From Folioceros fuciformis (lineage: Eukaryota > Anthocerotophyta > Anthocerotopsida > Anthocerotales): 22,902 nucleotides of DNA. The stretch covers positions 196,298 to 219,199 of the forward strand of contig JBNGIO010006230.1 in the NCBI GenBank assembly GCA_049999805.1. Direction: 5' to 3'. A program made the translations under genes and the position numbers. The notes beneath the pieces were generated by a model, which saw only the letters and a program-made list of their open reading frames with translations, searched no databases and was not told the DNA's origin. Shown in pieces: positions 18,001 to 22,902 of the stretch (positions are counted from its first letter, which is position 1; each line of letters opens with the position of its first letter).

Positions 18001-18736
18001 TCTTTGTCATGCGTACTGCAAGTGTGGGAGCATGGCAGATGCTCAGAAGGCGTTTGACTCCATGCCTCGTCCAGGAGCGATTACATGGAACACATTGATC
18101 TCGGGATACGCGCGACAGGGAGACTGTGACAAAAGCATCTTATGCTTTGAGAGAATGCAGCAGGCAGGGGTCAAACCGGATGCAGTCACTTTCGTTTCAC
18201 TTCTCTCCGCATGCACCCATGCGTGCATGGTTGTCAAAGGTGTTGGGTACTTCGAGTCCATGTCCAAAATTCACGGTATCATCCCAGAAATGGAGCATTA
18301 CGCAGGCATGGTAGATCTGCTCGGCCGAGCAGGACTTCTAGGAAAGGCAGAGCAGGTGGTCATGGGTATGCCCATGCAGCCCTCAGTATCTGTGTGGCTG
18401 TCATTGCTTGGTTCCTGCCGGAAACACGGCAACGTGGACATGGGACGACGAGCCTTCGACAGCCTGCTCTGCTTAGAACCCACACACGCTGCGGCGCACA
18501 TGATCATGTCATCCATATACTCCCAAGCCGGAATGTGGGATTCCGCGAAAGAGATAGACGAGCTTAGAAAGGAAGCAGGGGCTCACAAGAAACCCGGATT
18601 GAGCTGGATTGAATATAACCACGAGGTGCACCAGTTCCTCGTGGAAGACACCAGACACTCCCAGAAGGAGCACATCTATCGAAAGGTTGCAGATCTAGGG
18701 TCACAAATGAAGGCAGAGGAGCGTGCTTCTGAATGA
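15086..18736 (+). CDS. PLS-class pentatricopeptide repeat protein ending in E motifs (no DYW)
   Basis: An organellar RNA-binding protein of the editing-factor type, 1,216 codons from the GTG at 15086 in a frame open from 15023. The first in-frame ATG (15143) would cut the first helix, so the real start probably lies in an upstream exon. Nine PLS modules are marked by the P-motif core W-N-[AST]-[MVL]-[ILM] from residue 98 to residue 1001, each followed by an L motif ending in KAC/RAC and an S motif of the MYA-x-CGS type. Six consecutive L motifs (modules 2-7) carry an extra stretch of about 16 residues. After module 9 come P2/L2/S2-like motifs (TFVSLLSACTHA, MEHYAGMVDLLGRAG) and E1/E2 motifs (VWLSLLGSCRKHGN, KKPGLSWIEYNHEVHQF). 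It stops right after E2, where the cytidine-deaminase-like DYW domain would begin. Editing would then need a DYW partner supplied in trans. Mitochondrial or plastid location is likely but not settled, as the presequence is unresolved. Confidence 0.92.
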   Translation: MRKFCEEGQLDKALEALLRMDQEGTVPSVQTYKYLLQACSVRKALDQAIRVHTHIIGHGLESDGCLSETVVCTLIKCGGLVHALEVFRALPVRTVSSWNAVLSSYIKGGQGGEAWRMYEQMMEQGVQPNRFTFLTILKACCSSADLAKGKHVHADIVRHSCLSDVCVGNSLIHMYASCGSIVDARGVFDSLCERSVASWNAMISGYAEQGDGDNAWQLYSQMQDQGIKPDARTFVSVLKACRSLAAHEASSRVGKELVKPELLKKVRVIYAEVVRIGEPDVYLGSSLVNMLASSGSMRDALCVFEMLPERNVVTWNAMIARYAELEQGEEALQLYFRMLDEGITPSDRTFVCALKACISLADREPPILVGGQTMKLHTLRKGKLICAAAVQSGYGSDVYVGSSIIGLYASCGSIAEAQDVFNNLSQRNVMAWNAMIAGYVAHKQNEEALHLFSEMKKDGIQPDSRTFVNVLKACSNNSQNERSVLVSGQDIKAKPLQQGMALYDEATQRGYGSNLFVLNTLIDVYAKCGSVADARRVFDTLPERNLVSWNSMIAGYAEGELGDRALELYQVMRREGVRPDIWTMVSLLKACSSLAIRESSTHVQGHTVKVKSLQKGNAIYAHAVQNGYASDVYIINSAIDMYAKCGCLVDARSIFDNSSERNIVSWNAMMAGYVEQEKVEPAFQLYFQMQVNGVKPDLRTFITVLKACSISATQDEDTEMNAQLGRRNAVQIGKAIHAEVVRRGYESDLFVNSSLLTMYANCGSITDARQVFDSVSQRNVVSWNAMIAGYTQLGFSKQALQLFAQMKEEGIRPDSWTLVGAIKACVENARNESGMVLDGHPVKVESLRQGKAIHVEAVESDHESDGFVGNSLISMFANCGSMLDACHVFDRMPQRNVVSWNAMIAGYCELQHYEKAFQLYTQMQEARFRPDEATFLCILRACSNVGALDVCIQIHRNVIETGYQLTGVLASALCHAYCKCGSMADAQKAFDSMPRPGAITWNTLISGYARQGDCDKSILCFERMQQAGVKPDAVTFVSLLSACTHACMVVKGVGYFESMSKIHGIIPEMEHYAGMVDLLGRAGLLGKAEQVVMGMPMQPSVSVWLSLLGSCRKHGNVDMGRRAFDSLLCLEPTHAAAHMIMSSIYSQAGMWDSAKEIDELRKEAGAHKKPGLSWIEYNHEVHQFLVEDTRHSQKEHIYRKVADLGSQMKAEERASE

Positions 18737-19849
18737 ATATTTTTCTCGTCACCTCTTTCCAACTCACCTCAATCCATCGCCTCACATGCACACCGATGGC
18801 AGCGACAGCATCAGCAACGACCACATGACTTCTGTAACCCCGCCGTCATGACTCACGCTCTGTCAAAACTGGCCCACACTGCACGGAACTACCTCCCGCT
18901 ATCCTGCATGGGAACGATCTTCCCGTAACCCGAAACAATGCCACCAGTAGTGGACAAACTACGAGTGAGGAATGCAAAAACACATTTTCATCCTCGAGTC
19001 GGTGGAGAAGGGCTGTACGTCAGTAACTACCAAAATACTTACATTGTACCCTTGCTCTTCGATTCGGTGGACGAAGCTCTTCCTCAGACAGGACGTGTCG
19101 TACCCAGGCATCCCCTGCGCCACTGAAATGAAAAGCAATCCATTCAAAAGGCACGCAGCGGGCAAATGCAAGTGCGAGCTGAGGCGGCAGAGGACTTTGT
19201 CTTACGCCTACCGCATACACACCTGCAGCCTGTGGCCCTGGACCGTATCAGGGGCCTTTGACGATGAGGCCGGATTGCGGAGACAGTTTAGGACTCTCTT
19301 GTTCACGGCGCCGCCAGGGAAACTCGTGCCCCAGCCAAGATTGAGCAGGAGGAGGGAGCCGGGCCCTGTCTCGTCTTTGATTTCCTGTCTTGCGTCTCCT
19401 CCTTAACGGTGGGGAAGTTATATTCTTTTTTCTGTAATTTATTTTTGTGTATAGTATCTGTTTATTGTCTTATTTCACTGTGTTGTTATGGTTTGTCATC
19501 GCCTCTTGGACGACAATGATTTGCTGTTGGATTTTATTTTCTTTGTAGTTCTTTTCTCTACGATGAGTCTAGTTTTGAACCACTTACTATCTAAGCAAGT
19601 AGAGCAAGGAATGGTGGAAATCCTTTTTTGCAAACCTTACTATTAGGAGATGTACATGAGCATGGCATGGTAATAGAGCTAAGGCGTCAGTGTTCAATGT
19701 CGATTTGCTTGTACAATATTGTATCCAAAATTCTTAGTTGTGTTTAAGCTATTCGAAACCATTAGTGTAAGTAAAGTAGTTAGACATATCAGTCGATCCC
19801 TAGCTCTATGACCATGGAGGTATGTCCAGTGGAATGTGTTTCAAGCTCC
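18737..19849. other. Unresolved intergenic region: PPR 3' end, possible minus-strand exon pieces, then AT-rich DNA
   Basis: The first about 200 bases should hold the PPR 3' untranslated region; no remnant of a DYW domain is visible. At about 19047-19127 the minus strand has acceptor TTTCAG, about 80 coding-like bases and donor AAT|GTAAGT. A second minus-strand stretch (about 19403-19230) reads open up to a CAG|GTGTG or GCG|GTAGGC donor. I could not build a complete gene or name a product, and neither stretch has a usable ATG. From 19410 to 19849 the DNA is AT-rich with T-runs on the plus strand and shows no gene. Confidence 0.3.
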
Positions 19850-20370
19850 TCTTCTTATTGTGGTTGCCACCTAATAGTCTGCCTGCTCTTGGCTTGTACC
19901 TCCTCCTATTATGGTTTCCTAGCTCATCTCCTCTTTACTTGTGCCTCTTCCTATTGTGGTTGCCACCTAGTAGCCCATTTCCTCTTTGCTTGTGCCTCTT
20001 CCTATTGTGGTTGCCACCTAATAGCTCATCTCCTCTTTGTTTGTGCCTCTTCCTATTGTGGTTGCCACTTAATAGAGTATCTCCTCTTTGCATTTACCTC
20101 TTCCCATTGTGGTTGCCAACTAATAGCCCACCTCCTCTTTGCTTGTGCCTCTTCCCATTGTGGTTGCCACCTAATAGTTCATCTCCTCTTTCCTTATGCC
20201 TCTTCCTATTGTGGTTGCCACCTAGTAGCCCATCTCCTCTTTGCTTGTGCTTATTCCTATTATGGTTGCCATCTAATAGCCCATCTCCTCTTGGCTTGTG
20301 TCTCTTCCTATTGTGGTTGCCATCTAATAACCCATGTCCTTTTGGCTTGTGTCTCTTCCCATTATGGTTG
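19850..20370. repeat. Minisatellite, 51-bp tandem units (about 11 copies)
   Basis: A unit built around C[TC]ATTGTGGTTGCCACCTA and CTCCTCTTTGCTTGTGCC repeats head to tail. The anchor falls at 19855, 19906, 19951, 20002, 20053, 20104, 20155, 20206, 20257, 20308 and 20359, so spacing is 51 bp throughout except one 45-bp unit (second copy) and a partial last copy. Copies differ by scattered point changes. Because 51 is a multiple of three, two plus frames and one minus frame stay open through the array. One plus frame, from the ATG at 19808, reads as Cys-rich 17-residue repeats. I regard this as non-coding satellite DNA unless transcripts show otherwise. A short ATT run follows near 20375. Confidence 0.9.
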
Positions 20371-20590
20371 ATTATCATTATTATTATAGCCTCGATCTAT
20401 GAATACCTTTCCACATAGAGGACAAGGAGTGTTCTTGGCGGAATCTGACGAAGCAGGATCCATGCCCCTTGGTCTACTCCAAACCTACTCATTCCTTCCC
20501 TGGTCCATAACACTCAAAACACTCAAACAAAAAAGAGGAAAAGATAACGATAAAAATTGCAAAAAGTCTATACCCTCCTACAATGAAGCT

Positions 20591-20926
20591 CCATGCCCAT
20601 GGTAATTGGAGAAACCGATCATTGTTCGTCATCATATGGATTTGATGCACAAGGATTTTGATTGGTCTACACGGGAGGCCCAACTTAGACATGCTTCTTC
20701 TTCTTCTTTGGTGGCCCCTAGGGGCGCTGGCGAGAGTAACCTTCATTCCCCTTCTTCGGAATCATGGCAATGGTTGTCGGTTCAATCTGGTCACCTCTTG
20801 GCATTATTTGACACACGCTTCCTAGGACCGCGTCTCTTCCGACACCTCCCACAGCGCCTTCATGATGATGTTTGCTTGGCGTATCGACCTTCTTTGGAGC
20901 GGCTGGCGCTAGATCCCAAAGATTAG
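20591..20926 (+). pseudogene. Inverted, diverged fragment of a non-LTR retroelement (N-terminal region only)
   Basis: The plus-strand translation here (HKDFDWSTREAQLRHASSS, then SGHLLALFDTRF, RLFRHLPQRLHDDV and SLERLALDPKD) matches, block by block, the N-terminal part of the minus-strand element at 22857-22441 (HKDFDRTTWVTQVRLASSS, SDHLLALFHARF, GLFQRLPRRLYDDI). The zinc-finger start is broken: CPVC in the other copy is CPW followed by a stop here. Homology ends at about 20926, where the minus-strand element begins, so no reverse transcriptase belongs to this copy. The two copies differ widely at the DNA level (by eye roughly two thirds identical in a sample), so they are old relatives and not a recent duplication. 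Bases 20399-20590 may be its 5' part but show no match I can support. Confidence 0.75.
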
Positions 20927-20937
20927 GAACTTGATTG

Positions 20938-20939
20938 TT
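20938..20939. other. Junction between the two opposed retroelement pieces
   Basis: The minus-strand polymerase frame stops at 20938 and the plus-strand fragment stops at about 20926, so the two pieces meet tail to tail with almost no spacer. This marks a rearrangement or nested insertion point. The exact breakpoint cannot be fixed by eye. Confidence 0.5.
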
Positions 20940-22857
20940 AACTTGATAAGAAAAATGGAGAAGGCGCAACAGTTCTAGTGAGATAACCTGGTCGCTGTGC
21001 AAAACAAGAAGAAAGGATACCAAACGCAATTTGAGGATCATCGATTTGTGAGAGGTCCATAATATGAGCCAAATCTTCATCCAATGCTTCATCCACAAAC
21101 CTATGAACAAAATGAGGAGGTCCCACAGGCACACCCAAGACTCGAAGTCCCTGCAAGAGGGTGATATCCCCCCCCAAATATTGAAGGGGGGGAGTGATGC
21201 TTGAAGGGGACCAAACCCTACATTTAGATAGCTTGACCCGCAACCCCGCTTTGGAGAGGTTTGATGAGAAGAAATCAAATGCTGCTTTGACTGTGACTCT
21301 TTGCCCAAGAATATGAGTGTCATCAGCCACGGAAGGGAAAAGGTATTCCTGAAATGCTAAGGCAGTAGAGGACAACGCACGAAAATGTGCCATTGCAAAA
21401 AGAGCACCCCCCAGCGGATCCCCTTGCCTTGTGCCTGTTGCTGAATCAAAAATTGAGACCCCCTCAATAGTCGGGCCGTGTTGGTAGTAGAGCTTGGATG
21501 GCAAGCCATAGAAGGAGCGAACAAAAGGGATAAGACTTGCCAATTGACCTCCTGCACTCTTGAGCTCTAAGAAGATGGCGACCCTAGAGACGGTGTTGAA
21601 AGCATTCTCAATATCAACCTGCAAAGCTACCTAGTAAGGATGTAACTCAAGGGTGGCCTGGATGCCGAGAGCGGTACATTCACACCCACCTGAGGTAGCA
21701 ATCCCAAATTGGTGGGGTGTAAGATGCTCTTGGAAGTACTCTCGAAGTTGAATTGCGATACTTCGACTGATAAGGCGCAAAAATACCTCCCGCACAACAA
21801 TAGGGCGCATTCCTGAGGTGGGCTTTTCCAATGCAAGTAGCCTACTAGCCGCCAAAACTTGAGAGATTCGATTGGGAACTTCGCCCCTAGCCACAGCAGC
21901 TGCTAGTGTATAAAGCTCCGAAAAACCACTTGAGGGATCCTCAGGAGAAAAATAATCTAAAAAATGGTCATAAATTGTGCCACACAAACTCCAGCAGAAA
22001 GTTGCGGCGCAGAAGAGAGTGCATGCCCAAAAACAACCTTATCCAAGCAAAAAGGCTCCTCAAACGTGTAGTCAAGAAGATATTGCGGTATAGTGTTATG
22101 AGGTTCTAGATGAAGGGCACGAAGTGCAGCAATGGTGTCCTCAGTTGCAGATGCAGCCAACTCTGGGCCCAATGCTCTAGCAGCCCGAGCATATTCCCCA
22201 TCCCTGCCCAACATGAGACACCGCTTGAGACGTGCTTTAAATGGGTTATGGCACACCTTGTTAACCTTAGCTGACTCCAATCGAGATTTTGCTGCTAGTA
22301 AATCCTCCTCTTGCAGAGCTTGCCAATCTCCGGATCGAAAACGGCGAAGTCTAGAGGCCACCTCCCTATGACCTGATGGACCACCCCTAGAGTACCGAAG
22401 GCACCATCTAGGTAGGAAAAGGAACAAAATCCAAGCACCCTCATCCCTCGAGTCCCGAGCAAGGCAATCCAAGGGAAACAAGGCGAATATCATCATATAG
22501 GCGCCTAGGGAGACGTTGGAAGAGGCCAGGACATGGAAAACGAGCATGGAAAAGAGCCAACAAGTGATCAGATTGCCCTCGAATCCACAACCAAGCCTCC
22601 GGGAACGGCCCTAGAGGATCTGTTAGAAGAGGATTGGCACCTGGTTTAGAGGAAGAAGCAAGTCGCACTTGTGTCACCCAAGTGGTCCTATCGAAGTCCT
22701 TATGCTTGTGACCAATATGGCATTTCATCCCCTTGACCTTGCAGCAAAGTTGAGAACACACTGGGCAAGGGGTGTCCTTGACAAGTAAAGGCTGGGTGCC
22801 ACGTGCTATGTGATAGAGGTGTGTAGAAAGTCTTGTAAAATAATCAAAACCAAACAA
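20938..22857 (-). pseudogene. Decayed non-LTR retrotransposon (zinc finger plus reverse transcriptase), 3'-truncated
   Basis: Reading from 22857 downwards: a C2H2-type zinc finger (CPVC-x12-HIGHKH, about 22767-22702), a variable N-terminal region, a reverse transcriptase thumb/finger region (about 21940-21640: LEKPTSGMRPIVV, LTPHQFGIATSGG), motif A QVDIENAFNTVSR (about 21624-21585), the block GTRQGDPLGG and the active site VADD (about 21330-21319). The catalytic aspartates are intact. Three lesions break the frame: a frameshift at about 22475-22495, another at about 21982-21995, and a single in-frame TAG at 21631-21633. The frame ends at 20938 soon after RPGYLTRTVAP, so everything downstream of the polymerase, including any endonuclease, is missing. 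The single N-terminal zinc finger and the GG-CE pattern before motif A set it apart from ordinary plant L1 elements; an R2-like relationship is possible but unproven. No target-site duplication or poly(A) tail found. Confidence 0.85.
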
Positions 22858-22902
22858 TTATACTCCTCTTTGTAACCCATAACCCTATAATGCCCTTCAT
22901 AA

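Noticed and set aside
18737-18940. Remnant DYW domain after the PPR stop
   Set aside because: All three plus frames were read by eye and none shows HSEKLA, HxE or CxxCH-like residues.
19850-20370. CRISPR-like array
   Set aside because: Units are contiguous with no unique spacers, and the setting is a plant nuclear genome; it is a minisatellite.
20591-22857. Twin-priming inversion of a single L1-like insertion
   Set aside because: Both pieces contain the same N-terminal region and differ strongly, so they cannot be two halves of one insertion event.

Overview
The window is nuclear DNA of a land plant. Genes carry short spliceosomal introns, several products have organelle-type N-termini, and there is a very long PLS-class PPR protein, a CRM-domain chloroplast intron-splicing factor and a plant-type ABCC transporter. 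The PPR style (tandem modules with inserted, lengthened L motifs) and the mix of genes suggest a seed-free plant such as a fern, lycophyte or hornwort. The twelve modelled introns are all only 80-128 bp, which fits a compact genome better than a large fern genome. I cannot fix the species.

Layout. 314-4954 (+): an intronless full-length ABCC (MRP-type) transporter close to the ABCC4/ABCC14 type. 5618-6230 (+): a two-exon gene for a small, probably plastid, single-pass membrane protein that I do not recognise. 6695-8171 (+): a four-exon ketopantoate hydroxymethyltransferase (pantothenate/CoA pathway), whose first intron appears to be GC-AG. 11742-8409 (-): a five-exon CRS2-associated factor (CAF1/CAF2-like) with two CRM domains, convergent with the previous gene. 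14158-11975 (-): a five-exon organellar-type guanylate kinase with a very long N-terminal extension. 15086-18736 (+): a 1,216-codon PPR protein of nine PLS modules ending in E motifs without a DYW domain; its true start is probably in an upstream exon.

18737-22902 is different. It starts with an unresolved stretch carrying splice-like signals, then AT-rich DNA, then an 11-unit, 51-bp minisatellite (about 19850-20370). Last comes a decayed non-LTR retrotransposon on the minus strand (22857-20938), abutted by an inverted, diverged fragment of a related element on the plus strand (20591-20926).

Functional theme. Five of the six genes probably act in plastids or mitochondria (splicing factor, PPR, organellar GMP kinase, mitochondrial-type pantothenate enzyme, small plastid membrane protein). 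There is no evidence that they form a co-regulated unit. The most curious internal signals are similar N-terminal sequences in the adjacent splicing factor and guanylate kinase, a repeated insertion in six consecutive PPR modules, and the two related retroelement pieces lying in opposite directions beside the minisatellite.
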